From Paenibacillus timonensis (GTDB taxonomy: Bacteria; Bacillota; Bacilli; Paenibacillales; Paenibacillaceae), in contig NZ_WNZY01000013.1 of assembly GCF_009725205.1 (NCBI RefSeq), positions 1 through 64,000 on the forward strand: a stretch of DNA of 64,000 nucleotides, given 5' to 3'. A program made the translations under genes and the position numbers. The notes below the pieces were generated by a model. The model saw nothing but the letters and a program-made list of their open reading frames with translations. It was not told the DNA's origin and ran no database searches. Numbering within the stretch: the first letter of the stretch is position 1; every line of letters begins with the position of its first letter. Below are positions 18,084 through 27,261 of the stretch, piece by piece.

Positions 18084-18918
18084 ACGCCTGACCTCGCTCC
18101 TCCGTTTGTAGAGAAACCCGCAATAGTTCTTTTTTGATCTCCGACAACTGGGTATCGATTCTGGCGTCAACGCTGCCGAAAGAGGAGCGAATGACACAAC
18201 CGCGATCCTTCACCGATGGATCCGGTAGGATCTGAAGTTCGGCCTGCGAGTCGATAGCTAGACTCAGTTCTTCGCGGGCCGCCTGTACGAAAGCGAAGTC
18301 GCCCGGCGAAACGCATAACGTTAGAATTCCCTGCTCTCGTTTGCGAGCTAGGCTCTTCTTGATCAGGTCCATCGCGTAATCCGGCTCAAGCTCAAGCTGC
18401 TTGTCGATGATTTTCTCGGCTATCGCGCAGCTCAATTCAACCACGAACGGCTCCGCTTCCTGAATGATGCGTTCTTTCTCAACATAAGCATGTTGCAGGA
18501 CCGAACCGGCTTCGTTCATCATCTCGTCGATGCGGGAGCGCATTGTTTCTTCTGCCTGTGTTTTTCCTTCTTCATAACCCTGATTGAAGCCCTCCGCCTT
18601 CAAAGCTTCAATCATATGCTCGTCCTGTTCGCGGCGTTCTTGCCACCAGGCTTCGATTTGCTCGCGGGCTTCGGCTAACATAAGTTCCGCCTGCTCCGCC
18701 GCCTCCCTTACCTGGCGTTCGGCAAACTCCTTGGCATCGGCCAGCATTTGTCGTCTCGTTTCTTCTGCTGCAAGATCTTCAACAGAAGGGCTGTGAACGC
18801 TTGTTTTCTCGGTTTGTGCAGAAGGCGTGTCCTCAGCAGAGGTATGGATCTTAGCTAAATTTAGTTGTTTTAAGATTTCGACCGGTACGTATTGAGACAC
18901 CTTGATCAAATTAGACAA
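18064..18918 (-). CDS. fliH: FliH flagellar export regulator
   Basis: Regulator that tethers FliI to the C ring. The preferred start is TTG 18918 (SNLIKVSQYVPVEIL), 9 bp after GGAGGAG; an ATG at 18927 sits too close to that RBS. The protein is about 284 aa with a long Glu/Ala-rich coiled coil (about 55-150) and a C-terminal FliH/V-ATPase E-subunit-like domain (CAIAEKIIDKQLELEPDY). Overlaps with fliG upstream and fliI downstream indicate coupling. Confidence 0.9.
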   Translation of the reverse strand: MSNLIKVSQYVPVEILKQLNLAKIHTSAEDTPSAQTEKTSVHSPSVEDLAAEETRRQMLADAKEFAERQVREAAEQAELMLAEAREQIEAWWQERREQDEHMIEALKAEGFNQGYEEGKTQAEETMRSRIDEMMNEAGSVLQHAYVEKERIIQEAEPFVVELSCAIAEKIIDKQLELEPDYAMDLIKKSLARKREQGILTLCVSPGDFAFVQAAREELSLAIDSQAELQILPDPSVKDRGCVIRSSFGSVDARIDTQLSEIKKELLRVSLQTEERGQAYDDVES

Positions 18919-19927
18919 TGATGTCATCTCCTCCGCCGCGGGCGATAATAATCTCACCGGCTTCTTCCAGTCTGCGGATCGTAGCTACGATGCGGGTTTG
19001 TGCCTCTTCCACATCACGCAACCGCACCGGCCCCATGTATTCCATTTCTTCCTTGAATGTCTCGGACATCCGTTTCGACATATTGCGGAAGACGGCCTCG
19101 CGGACTTCTTCGCTGGCCACTTTGAGGGCAAGCTGCAAATCGGCGTTCTCGATATCGCGGATAATTCGTTGGATCGAACGATTGTCGATGTTGACGATAT
19201 CCTCGAAGACGAACATCCGCTTTTTGATTTCTTCGGCCAACTCGGGATCCTGGATTTCCAGCGAGTCGAGGATGGTTCTTTCGGTTCCCCGGTCGACCCC
19301 ATTCAGAATCTGTACAATGGACTCGATACCGCCAGCGCTGGTGTAATCCTGCGTAACCGTTGCGGAGAGCTTCTGTTCCAGCACGCGTTCGACCTGAGCA
19401 ATGACCTCCGGTGAAGTACTGTCCATAACCGCGATTCTTCTCGCGACCTCTGCCTGCTTCTCCTGCGGAAGCGAAGACAGGATGGCAGCCGCTTGTTCGA
19501 ATTGCAAGTAGGACAAAACCAAAGCGATTGTTTGCGCGTTTTCGTTCTGAATAAAGTTGAGAATTTGATTTGGATCTGCCTTACGGGCAAAATCGAAAGG
19601 CCGGACCTGCAAAGTTGCGGTCAGGCGGTTGATGATATCCACCGCCTTCGATTGGCCCAGCGCTTTCTCCAGAATTTCCTTGGCGTAATTAATGCCGCCC
19701 TGGGTGATATACTCCTGAGCAAGGCAGATCTGGTGAAACTCCGCCATAATCATTTCTTTTTCCGTGCCGTCGACTTTACGAACGTTGGCGATCTCCAGGG
19801 TGAGCTGCTCGATCTCATCATCCCGCAAGTGCTTGAAAATTTGCGCTGACACCTCGGGCCCTAACGTAATCAACAATATGGCTGCCTTCTGCTTCCCGCT
19901 TAAACCCGGGCTCGATGTTTTTGACAA
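18911..19927 (-). CDS. fliG: FliG flagellar motor switch protein
   Basis: C-ring protein that contacts the stator and generates torque. The TTG start at 19927 (AGAGGTG 6 bp upstream) gives 338 aa, the same as B. subtilis; GTG 19936 is an alternative. N-terminal GKQKAAILLITLGPEVSAQIF, the central armadillo region (LSSLPQEKQAEVARRIA) and the C-terminal charged torque helix region (IDNRSIQRIIRDIE) are all present. Confidence 0.96.
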   Translation of the reverse strand: MSKTSSPGLSGKQKAAILLITLGPEVSAQIFKHLRDDEIEQLTLEIANVRKVDGTEKEMIMAEFHQICLAQEYITQGGINYAKEILEKALGQSKAVDIINRLTATLQVRPFDFARKADPNQILNFIQNENAQTIALVLSYLQFEQAAAILSSLPQEKQAEVARRIAVMDSTSPEVIAQVERVLEQKLSATVTQDYTSAGGIESIVQILNGVDRGTERTILDSLEIQDPELAEEIKKRMFVFEDIVNIDNRSIQRIIRDIENADLQLALKVASEEVREAVFRNMSKRMSETFKEEMEYMGPVRLRDVEEAQTRIVATIRRLEEAGEIIIARGGGDDIIV

Positions 19928-19938
19928 TGCGTTCACCT

Positions 19939-21522
19939 CTATTCATCAGCCAGCCAGGTGCGAAGCAAGTTAACGAATTCGTCAGGCTTCTTCTTGGCCA
20001 ACGTTTCCAGTTGTTTGCGCACTTGGTTTTCATTCGTGACCGTATCCAGATTAATGGACGGGAATTCCGGCGTAAGCGGCAAAGCGAGATCTTCTTCCGC
20101 TTCCGTCGCTTTCTTGCGGCGGCGGAACAAGACGATTCCGAGACCTGCCAGTGCCAGCAGAGCCGCGCCCCCCACACCCCAGACCAACGGGCTCGACAAA
20201 CTCAAACCGCTGGTTTGGGTCGCGTCCGAATGGAATGGCTGGGACAACACTGAAACTTTTTTCTGCAATTCTTCGTCTGTATAGGTAGTACCCGAATCTG
20301 CCAGGTAGGAACCGACGATGTTTTTTAAGATATTTTCAATCGCGGACTGCGTATTCTCATCCAAAGTATCTTGACCAACTGGTGGTTCAACAGCCACGTT
20401 AATGGTTAAATCCTTTATAACGTATGGACTAGCGATAATATCCTTCGTAATCCGATTAACTTCATAGTTGATTGTCGACGAGCTCTCTTCCGAAGACGAT
20501 CCCCCGCTTGTTTCTGCTGAAGGATAATTAACGACGTCTTCTTGACCGGTACCTGGAACTCCGCTAGTCGGACTAGCCGCTCCGGTATAGCTCTTCTGCA
20601 CTTTTTGTGCGCTAATTTCGATACCTTTCATATTTTCGGTATCCACCGGTGTTACAAGATTATCCTTCTGGCTAACCTGGTCAAAATTCAGCTTTGAAGC
20701 AACCAGCACTTCGATTTTGTCCGGACCGGTTAGTCTGGAAAGGAACTGCTTCACGCTTTGGCGAACATCGCTTTCGAATTTCTTCTGCAGGGCCATGTTC
20801 TCCTGAACCGCCGTGGTTAACGACCCCGTTGCTCCACCTTGTCCACTTGGCAACAATACGGTGTCATCACTCGACGAAAGCGAGATATTCTCTACCGGCA
20901 AATTCGGAACCGAAGTCTTTACCAAATTGAAATACCCGTCGATGGCTTCCTGATTCGGCCGGTACCCTGGCTTGAACGAGAGGACGATCGAAGCCGACGC
21001 CTTCTCCTGGTCTTCCGGGCTGGCGAATACATTCTCCGCTGGAAGGTTGAGAAGCACCTTAGCGTCATTGATTCCCTGCATGCGCTTCAGCAGTTTTTCA
21101 ACTTCGCCATTAATGGCGGTTTTATACTTCACGTTAAATTCATTGTCGGTCATGCCGATTAAGGAAGAACTCTCATTAAAGGCATCCAAACCGATCGACC
21201 CACTCTGTACGATCCCTTGCGAACCGACATCGACCTTAACCCGTGCTGCTTCCTTGCTAGGCACCGAGATCGTGGAACCGTCCGGTCCCAGCTTGTACGG
21301 AACCCCGCTGGATTCTAGGTAATTGATGATTCCTGCCGCATCGGTTGAATCGAGGCCGGTAAATGCCACGTCATATTCCGTTTTGGAAAATTGGATCGTC
21401 AGCAGGATGATGGCGAGCAGCGCAAAAGTTACGGTTGCGATAATAAATGTTTTTTGTTTTTTACCAAATTGGTTCCAGTACCCTAGCATTCGATCTCGGT
21501 ACTGTGTAATTCTCTCATTCAC
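19939..21522 (-). CDS. fliF: FliF MS-ring protein
   Basis: Membrane ring that nucleates the basal body. At 527 aa it has one transmembrane segment near each end (about 25-45 and 446-465) and an exported domain between them with the YscJ/FliF motifs (GVPYKLGPDGSTISVPSKE and VLLNLPAENVFA). The cytoplasmic tail (about 485-527) contains the FliG-binding end FVNLLRTWLADE. GTG start 21522 follows GAGGTG. Confidence 0.96.
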   Translation of the reverse strand: MNERITQYRDRMLGYWNQFGKKQKTFIIATVTFALLAIILLTIQFSKTEYDVAFTGLDSTDAAGIINYLESSGVPYKLGPDGSTISVPSKEAARVKVDVGSQGIVQSGSIGLDAFNESSSLIGMTDNEFNVKYKTAINGEVEKLLKRMQGINDAKVLLNLPAENVFASPEDQEKASASIVLSFKPGYRPNQEAIDGYFNLVKTSVPNLPVENISLSSSDDTVLLPSGQGGATGSLTTAVQENMALQKKFESDVRQSVKQFLSRLTGPDKIEVLVASKLNFDQVSQKDNLVTPVDTENMKGIEISAQKVQKSYTGAASPTSGVPGTGQEDVVNYPSAETSGGSSSEESSSTINYEVNRITKDIIASPYVIKDLTINVAVEPPVGQDTLDENTQSAIENILKNIVGSYLADSGTTYTDEELQKKVSVLSQPFHSDATQTSGLSLSSPLVWGVGGAALLALAGLGIVLFRRRKKATEAEEDLALPLTPEFPSINLDTVTNENQVRKQLETLAKKKPDEFVNLLRTWLADE

Positions 21523-21552
21523 AATGTCACCTCATCCGAGCATGTTCAGTCC

Positions 21553-21861
21553 TTAAATTTGCGTACGCATAATCTCTTGATAAGCTTCTATCACTTTATT
21601 CCGGACTTGCGTAGTCAACTGCAAACTTAACAAGGCTTGCTCCGAGGCGATCATCATCTCATCGGCATTTACTTTCCCTAACAGAAACTGGCTATTCACC
21701 TGTTGTGCATTGGTTTCCTGCGCAGCAACTCCGTCCAGCGCGTCACTAAGAAAAGAACTGAATTGCTTCATGGATTCCGCAGGCGTGAGATTCTGCGCAT
21801 TGCCGGACGTTTGCGTTCCTGTCACCGGCTTTAAGGAGTCAAAACTCATTCTCTCGATCAA
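21553..21861 (-). CDS. fliE: FliE rod-MS ring junction protein
   Basis: Export-gated adaptor between the MS ring and the rod. The 102-aa protein has the family C-terminal motif ANEMMIASEQALLSLQLTTQV-type and VIEAYQEIMRTQI. It starts with TTG 21861 (GGAG 9 bp upstream); an ATG four codons later is also possible. It lies between flgC and fliF. Confidence 0.93.
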   Translation of the reverse strand: MIERMSFDSLKPVTGTQTSGNAQNLTPAESMKQFSSFLSDALDGVAAQETNAQQVNSQFLLGKVNADEMMIASEQALLSLQLTTQVRNKVIEAYQEIMRTQI

Positions 21862-21903
21862 CGTGCAACACTCCTAACTACGAATTATGTTATCTTTTCT
21901 AGT

Positions 21904-22353
21904 CTATTTACCGATTTGCAAGGCTTTGGTAAACATCGCCTTGCTGGCGTTAAGCGCCGTAACGTTAGCTTCATAAGAGCGGGTTGCCGAAATCATGTCT
22001 ACCATCTCTTTCAAAACATCGACATTCGGCATATAGACATACCCTTCACTGTCTGCATCAGGATGTGTCGGGTTGTAAACCGGTTTAAATGGCGAGGCAT
22101 CTTCTTGAATTTTCGTGATTTTTACCCCTTGGCTACTCGCATCCTTACCCATAGCCGAATTCAAGGCACGATCGAAATCCATCTCCTTGGGTGCCATAAC
22201 AACCGTTTTGCGCCGGTAAGGAACAGCTTTGCCGTCCTCAATCTTGGCCCGAGTCGTATCGGCATTAGCGATATTAGAGGAAATCACGTCCATACGAAGA
22301 CGTTGTGCGGTTAATGCGGAAGAACTAATCCCAAAACTGTCATTGATATTCAA
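21904..22353 (-). CDS. flgC: FlgC proximal rod protein
   Basis: Rod subunit of 149 aa. The N terminus ([20 protein letters not shown]) and C terminus ([25 protein letters not shown]) carry the paired rod-family helices. It lies 6 bp after flgB with RBS GGAG. Confidence 0.94.
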   Translation of the reverse strand: MNINDSFGISSSALTAQRLRMDVISSNIANADTTRAKIEDGKAVPYRRKTVVMAPKEMDFDRALNSAMGKDASSQGVKITKIQEDASPFKPVYNPTHPDADSEGYVYMPNVDVLKEMVDMISATRSYEANVTALNASKAMFTKALQIGK

Positions 22354-22359
22354 TGCCGA

Positions 22360-22767
22360 TTATCTCCCTTCAACGGCGGTACGCTTCATTTTAATTAAAT
22401 AATTCATTTGCTCGACATAAGCGTTATATCTCAGTTGATTTTCGGCAAGTTTTGTCATTTCGCTGTCGATATCGACGTTATTCTGGTTGTTGTTCATTGC
22501 CGTACTTTGATCCGTGCCTACGACCGGTCCAGGAACCTCGTTCGTTGGACCTATAACGAAATGCCTCACGTTCGTTCTCCTTCCTTGGAGCGCAGGCATA
22601 CCGTCGTTCATCTCTGCTTGCAGCATGCTTTCAAAAGACACGCTGGATCTTTTAAAGTAAGGGGTGTCCACGTTCGCAATATTATTGGAGATAACCCCTT
22701 GCCGAAGATTTGCGGCCTGAATCGCGGTATCAAGCCTGTCAAATCCCACCCCATTCAACAACTGCAC
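22360..22767 (-). CDS. flgB: FlgB proximal rod protein, first gene of the fla/che operon
   Basis: Rod subunit of 135 aa with the conserved segment LRQGVISNNIANVDTPYFKRSSV at about 22-44 and a C-terminal rod helix (AENQLRYNAYVEQMNYLIK). GTG start 22767 follows GGGGGG at 7 bp. It is the promoter-proximal gene: all genes down to cheB are on the same strand with gaps mostly below 60 bp. Confidence 0.94.
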   Translation of the reverse strand: MQLLNGVGFDRLDTAIQAANLRQGVISNNIANVDTPYFKRSSVSFESMLQAEMNDGMPALQGRRTNVRHFVIGPTNEVPGPVVGTDQSTAMNNNQNNVDIDSEMTKLAENQLRYNAYVEQMNYLIKMKRTAVEGR

Positions 22768-22906
22768 ATTAGTTCCCCCCTTAGTCTCATTCGATCTTAA
22801 TCATTAATGATTCTACAAACAATAGACAAATCCTCTTTTTTCGACATTTTTTTTGCTAATTATTGTCTTTTAATTGTCTTTCTTACGTCCTAGACATGAA
22901 TGCTGT

Positions 22907-22935
22907 TTAATAATGTCATATATCCTAAGTTTCAA
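22907..22935 (-). promoter_or_regulatory. Candidate promoter of the fla/che operon
   Basis: On the minus strand, TTGAAA (22930-22935) and TATTAA (22907-22912) are separated by 17 bp, a plausible sigma-A-type promoter 140 bp upstream of flgB. The -10 matches only 4 of 6 positions and the region is AT-rich, so chance is possible. No clear sigma-D box was found. Confidence 0.35.
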
Positions 22936-23080
22936 GGAGATTCGACATTATTACAATAAGAAAAAAGCCCTATCTTTCATGACTTTGACATCGTTTTTGG
23001 TCAAAAATGAAAATTTTACATAATAATCGTCAAAAACCAACATCATCCATATCTATTAAAATCAATCACCTTTCTAGGAA

Positions 23081-23126
23081 TAAATAAAGACCACCCGCCT
23101 AAGATGGCGAAGTGGCCTGAGTTTTT
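23081..23126. terminator. Imperfect hairpin, probable hslU/fla boundary terminator
   Basis: GACCACCCGCC pairs imperfectly with GGCGAAGTGGCC around a six-base loop. A T-run follows on the plus strand and a UCUUUAUUUAUU-like stretch on the minus strand. It lies 70-110 bp after hslU, so it could end that transcript before the flagellar operon. Confidence 0.5.
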
Positions 23127-23158
23127 ACAATATTGTGAAAAACGGATCAGGTCCTAGC

Positions 23159-23200
23159 TTGTAAATATCCATTTCTGATTCGAATCAGATGGATTTACAA
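23159..23200. repeat. Long inverted repeat over the hslU stop codon
   Basis: TTGTAAAT-CCAT arms (12 bp with a 2-nt bulge) enclose the perfect palindrome CTGATTCGAATCAG, giving a 42-nt hairpin. The hslU stop codon (23195-23197) lies in one arm. It has no U-tract, so it may protect the mRNA 3' end or bind a protein rather than terminate. Confidence 0.6.
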
Positions 23201-24598
23201 AATAAATTGACTAAGGTCTCGATCCTGGGCAATATTTCCTAGTTTTTCCTTTACGTATTCCGGAGTGATCACCATTTTCTCGAGCGTCAGCTCTGGAGCT
23301 TCAAAGGACAGGTCCTCCAGCAGCTTCTCGAGGATCGTATGCAGCCGTCTGGCTCCAATGTTTTCGGTATTCGTATTAACCGAAGCCGCAATACGAGCGA
23401 TTTCATGGATCGCTGCGTCCGAGAACTCAATTTCTAGATTTTCCGTGCGCAGCAGTTCGATGTACTGTTTGGTCAAAGCGTTCTCCGGCTCGGTCAAGAT
23501 CGATACAAAATCCTCCAGCGATAAGCTGCTCAGCTCAACCCGTATCGGAAAACGCCCTTGCAGCTCGGGGATCAAATCAGATGGCTTAGCAATATGGAAA
23601 GCCCCCGCTGCGATAAACAAAATGTAGTCGGTTTTAATCGGTCCGTATTTAGTCATGACCGTTGAGCCTTCCACGATGGGCAGAATATCGCGCTGCACGC
23701 CCTCACGGGAAACGTCCGGCCCCGAACCTTGACCTCGACTGGCAACCTTATCGATTTCGTCAATAAAGATGATCCCGGTTTGCTCCGCTCGCGTGACGGC
23801 TTCTTGAATCAAATCGTCCTGATCGATCAGCTTAGCTGCTTCCTCCTGCGTCAGTACCTTGCGGGCTTCTTTGACCGTCAGCTTTCTCTTCTTCGTCCGT
23901 TTAGGTAGAAGGTTGCCGAACATTTCCTGCATGTTCATGCCGAGCTGGTCGTTCCCTTGACCTGCGAACATATCCATCATCGTTGGCGCATTGTCCTCTA
24001 CTTCGACTTCCACGATATCATTCTCCATTTGGCCGGCCAGCAATTTGAACCGTACTTGACGGCGACGTTCCGTCAGCGTACCATCTTCTTCCGGCTGCTC
24101 CTGGTCAGGAGTGCCGTTTCCGTTGCCTCCCCCGAATAACATTTCAAAGGGATTACGCACCCCTTTGGCTTTGCTTTCGGAAGGCACCAGAATGTGAACC
24201 AGACGTTCATTCGCAAGCTCTTCGGCCTTGTCCTTCACCTTTTCGGTTCGCTCCAGCTTCACCGTACGGATCGCCGTTTCGATCAGATCGCGCACCATCG
24301 ACTCGACGTCCCGGCCAACATAACCGACCTCGGTGAACTTCGTCGCTTCCACTTTAATAAATGGGGCACCGACGAGCTTGGCGAGCCGGCGGGCAATTTC
24401 CGTTTTCCCCACACCGGTCGGCCCGATCATCAGAATGTTCTTCGGCACGATCTCATCCTGAACCTCTTCTCGGAGAAGACTACGCCGGTACCGGTTACGC
24501 AGAGCGACAGCAACCGATTTTTTGGCTTGCTTTTGCCCTACGATGTATTTATCCAATTCAGCCACGATTTGTCTGGGCGTTAAATTTTTATCGGTCAT
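23195..24598 (-). CDS. hslU: HslU (ClpY) ATPase subunit of the HslVU protease
   Basis: AAA+ unfoldase that feeds substrates to HslV. At 467 aa it is full length: Walker A GPTGVGKT at 59-66, Walker [10 protein letters not shown] near 275, and an I domain between about 110 and 240. The C terminus SQFIL resembles the tail that inserts into HslV. It follows hslV by 38 bp. In B. subtilis codY follows here; it is absent from this window. Confidence 0.97.
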   Translation of the reverse strand: MTDKNLTPRQIVAELDKYIVGQKQAKKSVAVALRNRYRRSLLREEVQDEIVPKNILMIGPTGVGKTEIARRLAKLVGAPFIKVEATKFTEVGYVGRDVESMVRDLIETAIRTVKLERTEKVKDKAEELANERLVHILVPSESKAKGVRNPFEMLFGGGNGNGTPDQEQPEEDGTLTERRRQVRFKLLAGQMENDIVEVEVEDNAPTMMDMFAGQGNDQLGMNMQEMFGNLLPKRTKKRKLTVKEARKVLTQEEAAKLIDQDDLIQEAVTRAEQTGIIFIDEIDKVASRGQGSGPDVSREGVQRDILPIVEGSTVMTKYGPIKTDYILFIAAGAFHIAKPSDLIPELQGRFPIRVELSSLSLEDFVSILTEPENALTKQYIELLRTENLEIEFSDAAIHEIARIAASVNTNTENIGARRLHTILEKLLEDLSFEAPELTLEKMVITPEYVKEKLGNIAQDRDLSQFIL

Positions 24599-24636
24599 GA
24601 TTCGTCCCCCCTGAACACGATAGTTTCAACGGAACC

Positions 24637-25179
24637 TCAAAGCTCCTCAACAATAATGTTATTGTTGGTATAGACACAAATTTCCGAAGCAATCTGAAGG
24701 GATTCTCGAGCGATATCTTTGGCTTCAAGACCCTGGCCATGACGTTTGAGCGCCCGTGCAGCCGACAACGCGAAGTTGCCGCCTGACCCGATTGCCAACA
24801 CATCGTCATCCGGCTCGATAATTTCCCCGCCGCCGGAAATCAGCAGCATACCGGATTTGTCCATCACGATCATCAATGCCTCCAGCTTGCGCAGCACACG
24901 ATCTTGCCGCCAATCCTTGGCTAGCTCGACAGCAGCTCTCTGCAAGTTGCCTTGGTGCTCCTCCAGCTTGCCTTCGAATTTTTCGAATAACGTAATGGCA
25001 TCAGCAACCGAGCCGGCAAAACCAGCCACCACTTGCCCGCGGTATAACCGGCGTACTTTCTTCGCCGTCTGCTTCATCACGACGTTCTGCCCAAACGTAA
25101 CTTGCCCATCACCGGCGATGGCCCCTTTGCCATTATGTCGTACAGCGCAAATTGTTGTGGCGTGAAAAGTTAGATCCAT
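24637..25179 (-). CDS. hslV: HslV (ClpQ) peptidase subunit
   Basis: Threonine-type proteasome-like peptidase of 180 aa. ATG 25179 gives MDLTFHA followed by [10 protein letters not shown], so the mature enzyme probably begins at T8 after propeptide removal, as in HslV proteins with an FHA pro-sequence. AGDGQVTFG (about 22-30) is the family signature. The frame stays open to 25212, but that extension lacks homology. It pairs with hslU. Confidence 0.95.
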   Translation of the reverse strand: MDLTFHATTICAVRHNGKGAIAGDGQVTFGQNVVMKQTAKKVRRLYRGQVVAGFAGSVADAITLFEKFEGKLEEHQGNLQRAAVELAKDWRQDRVLRKLEALMIVMDKSGMLLISGGGEIIEPDDDVLAIGSGGNFALSAARALKRHGQGLEAKDIARESLQIASEICVYTNNNIIVEEL

Positions 25180-25222
25180 GAGTGTTTTGGCACTTCCTTT
25201 CTTGAATCTCAACCCTCCCCAT

Positions 25223-25245
25223 CCCTCCCTTACCGTAAGGGAGGG
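25223..25245. repeat. Perfect 10-bp inverted repeat upstream of hslV
   Basis: CCCTCCCTTA (25223-25232) is exactly complementary to TAAGGGAGGG (25236-25245) around a 3-nt loop. It lies 44 bp before the hslV start, at the near edge of the tandem-repeat block. It could be an mRNA leader hairpin. Confidence 0.6.
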
Positions 25246-25285
25246 CGCCCGAGGGCCTGCTGCCCTCTGGACTCCCGCAAGGGGG

Positions 25286-25770
25286 AGAACGTGGGATCGA
25301 CTGAGCCGCTCCTGAGCCGCTGTCCCCTGCGGGGATGCGCTCTACTTCGTGCGTGGAACGCTTTCCCCCCTTCGGGTACGTCTCACTTTGGTTCTCCTGG
25401 GTTACCTGGAACATCGGAAGAACGTGGGATCGACTGAGGCGCTCCTGACCGCTGTCCCCTGCGGGGATGCGCTCTACTTCGTGCTCGGAACGCTTTCCCC
25501 CCTTCGGGTACGTCTCACTTTGGGTTCTCCTGGGTTACCCGGAACATCGGGAGAACGTGGGATCGACTGAGCCGCTCCTGAAACGCTGTCCCCTGCGGGG
25601 ATGCGCTCTACTTCGTGCGTGGAACGCTTTCCCCCCTTCGGGTACGTCTCACTTTGGGTTCTCCTGGGTTACCTGGAACATCGGAAGAACGTGCGATCGA
25701 CTGAGGCGCTCCTGAAACGCTGTCCCCTGCGGGGATGCGCTTAACTATGTGCGTGGAACGCTTTCCCTTC
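25286..25770. repeat. Tandem 133-bp repeat, about 3.6 copies
   Basis: Units begin with AGAACGTGNGATCGACTGAG at 25286, 25419, 25552 and 25686, so the period is 133, 133 and 134 bp. The copies differ at only a few positions (for example GAGCCGCT/GACCGCT/GAAACGCT). Each has internal hairpin potential such as TCCCCTGCGGGGA and CCCCCTTCGGG. The last copy degenerates after about 25755. No reading frame is convincingly coding. The block fills the hslV-trmFO gap, where B. subtilis has codV/xerC. Confidence 0.85.
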
Positions 25771-25859
25771 GGGATTCGCTTACGTTCTGCTTTATTGGGC
25801 TAATTCTATGTGTATGAATATCCTTGCTTTCAGCATAACCCGTTTGCCCCCTAGATTGC

Positions 25860-25887
25860 AAAAAAACGGTGGATTAACCCAACCGTT
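25860..25887 (-). terminator. trmFO terminator overlapping its stop codon
   Basis: On the minus strand AACGGT..GG pairs with CC.ACCGTT, followed by seven T. The trmFO stop codon (25874-25876) lies in the loop, so the last codons form the hairpin. Confidence 0.75.
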
Positions 25888-27190
25888 CTTCTGCCATAAA
25901 GGCTCGCAAGCTATTGAGCGCGCGATGAGCGAGCGCTTCGTTTTTCTCCGCTTTCTTGCGATAGCGGGTGTCCAGCTTCGGAAATAAGCCGAAGTTGGCG
26001 TTCATCGGCTGGAAGTGCTCGAAGTCCGCGGTGGTAATATAACGCGCCATGCTGCCTAGCGTCGTATCCTCAGGGAAGACGATCCCTTCCGTATCGGCTG
26101 CGGCACGGGCGGCGTTGATCCCGGCGATCAAGCCGGACGCGGCGGACTCGACGTAGCCTTCAACGCCGGTCATCTGTCCGGCGAAGAACAAGGTTGGCCG
26201 AGTCTTCAATTGATACGTCGGCATCATCAGCTTCGGCGAGTTGATGAACGTGTTGCGGTGCATCACGCCATAGCGGACGAACTCGGCGTTTTCGAGACCC
26301 GGGATCATGGAGAAGACGCGTTTTTGCTCGCCCCATTTCAAGTGGGTCTGGAAGCCAACCAGGTTGTACAATGTACCGGCAGCGTTGTCCTGACGCAGCT
26401 GTACGACCGCGTGCGGCAACTTCCCGGTATGCGGGTTCACGAGACCAACCGGCTTCATCGGCCCGAACAACGCGGTTTGCTTGCCGCGGCGCATCATGAT
26501 TTCAATCGGCATGCAGCCTTCAAAGTATACTTCTTTCTCGAAGTCCTTCAGCTGCGCCACTTCTGCGTTAATCAATGCTTCGTAGAAGGCGTCGAATTCC
26601 TCTTCGGTCATCGGGCAATTGAGGTAAGCCGCTTCGCCTTTGTCATACCGTGAAGCTAAGTACACTTTGTTCATATCGATCGATTCCTTCTCCACAATCG
26701 GGGCGGCGGCATCGTAGAAGTAAAAATAATCCTCACCGGTCAACTTCCGGATCTGCTCCGATAAAGCAGGAGACGTTAGTGGCCCCGTCGCAATAACGAC
26801 GATCCCTTCTGTCGGAATCTCCGTGATTTCCACATTCACCACTTCGATCAGCGGGTGCTCACTGAGCGTGCGAGTGATTTCCCCGGAGAAACCGTCCCGA
26901 TCAACCGCCAGCGCTCCGCCGGCCGGCACCGCGTTACGGTCCGCAGCACCGAGCACCAGCGAGTTCAGCATCCGCATCTCTTCCTTTAGCACGCCAACCG
27001 CGTTCGTCAAACCGTTCGCCCGCAGCGAGTTGCTGCAGACCAGCTCGGCGAATTTATCGGTATGATGCGCCGGGGTTTTGACCACCGGACGCATCTCGTA
27101 CAAGACCACGGGGATCCCTCGGCTCGCGATCTGCCAAGCCGCTTCACTGCCGGCCAGTCCCGCGCCAATGACCGTTACTTTGTTCGTCAT
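25874..27190 (-). CDS. trmFO: TrmFO folate/FAD-dependent tRNA m5U54 methyltransferase
   Basis: Makes ribothymidine at tRNA position 54 using methylene-tetrahydrofolate and FAD. At 438 aa it has the N-terminal FAD-binding [11 protein letters not shown] (about 9-19), the family block [20 protein letters not shown] (about 47-66) and a C-terminal [20 protein letters not shown] region (about 345-364). It lies between topA and hslV in Bacillales order. Confidence 0.96.
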   Translation of the reverse strand: MTNKVTVIGAGLAGSEAAWQIASRGIPVVLYEMRPVVKTPAHHTDKFAELVCSNSLRANGLTNAVGVLKEEMRMLNSLVLGAADRNAVPAGGALAVDRDGFSGEITRTLSEHPLIEVVNVEITEIPTEGIVVIATGPLTSPALSEQIRKLTGEDYFYFYDAAAPIVEKESIDMNKVYLASRYDKGEAAYLNCPMTEEEFDAFYEALINAEVAQLKDFEKEVYFEGCMPIEIMMRRGKQTALFGPMKPVGLVNPHTGKLPHAVVQLRQDNAAGTLYNLVGFQTHLKWGEQKRVFSMIPGLENAEFVRYGVMHRNTFINSPKLMMPTYQLKTRPTLFFAGQMTGVEGYVESAASGLIAGINAARAAADTEGIVFPEDTTLGSMARYITTADFEHFQPMNANFGLFPKLDTRYRKKAEKNEALAHRALNSLRAFMAEERLG

Positions 27191-27261
27191 TCTCTAATCC
27201 CCCCAAAATCCTTGCTGAGTTTCTAAGTTGTCAATGTCCGCAAGTTCTTGCAAGACTCGTC

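Noticed and set aside
25286-25770. Plus-strand open frames through the 133-bp repeats
   Set aside because: The frames shift between copies (133 is not a multiple of 3) and have no RBS, so the repeats are non-coding.
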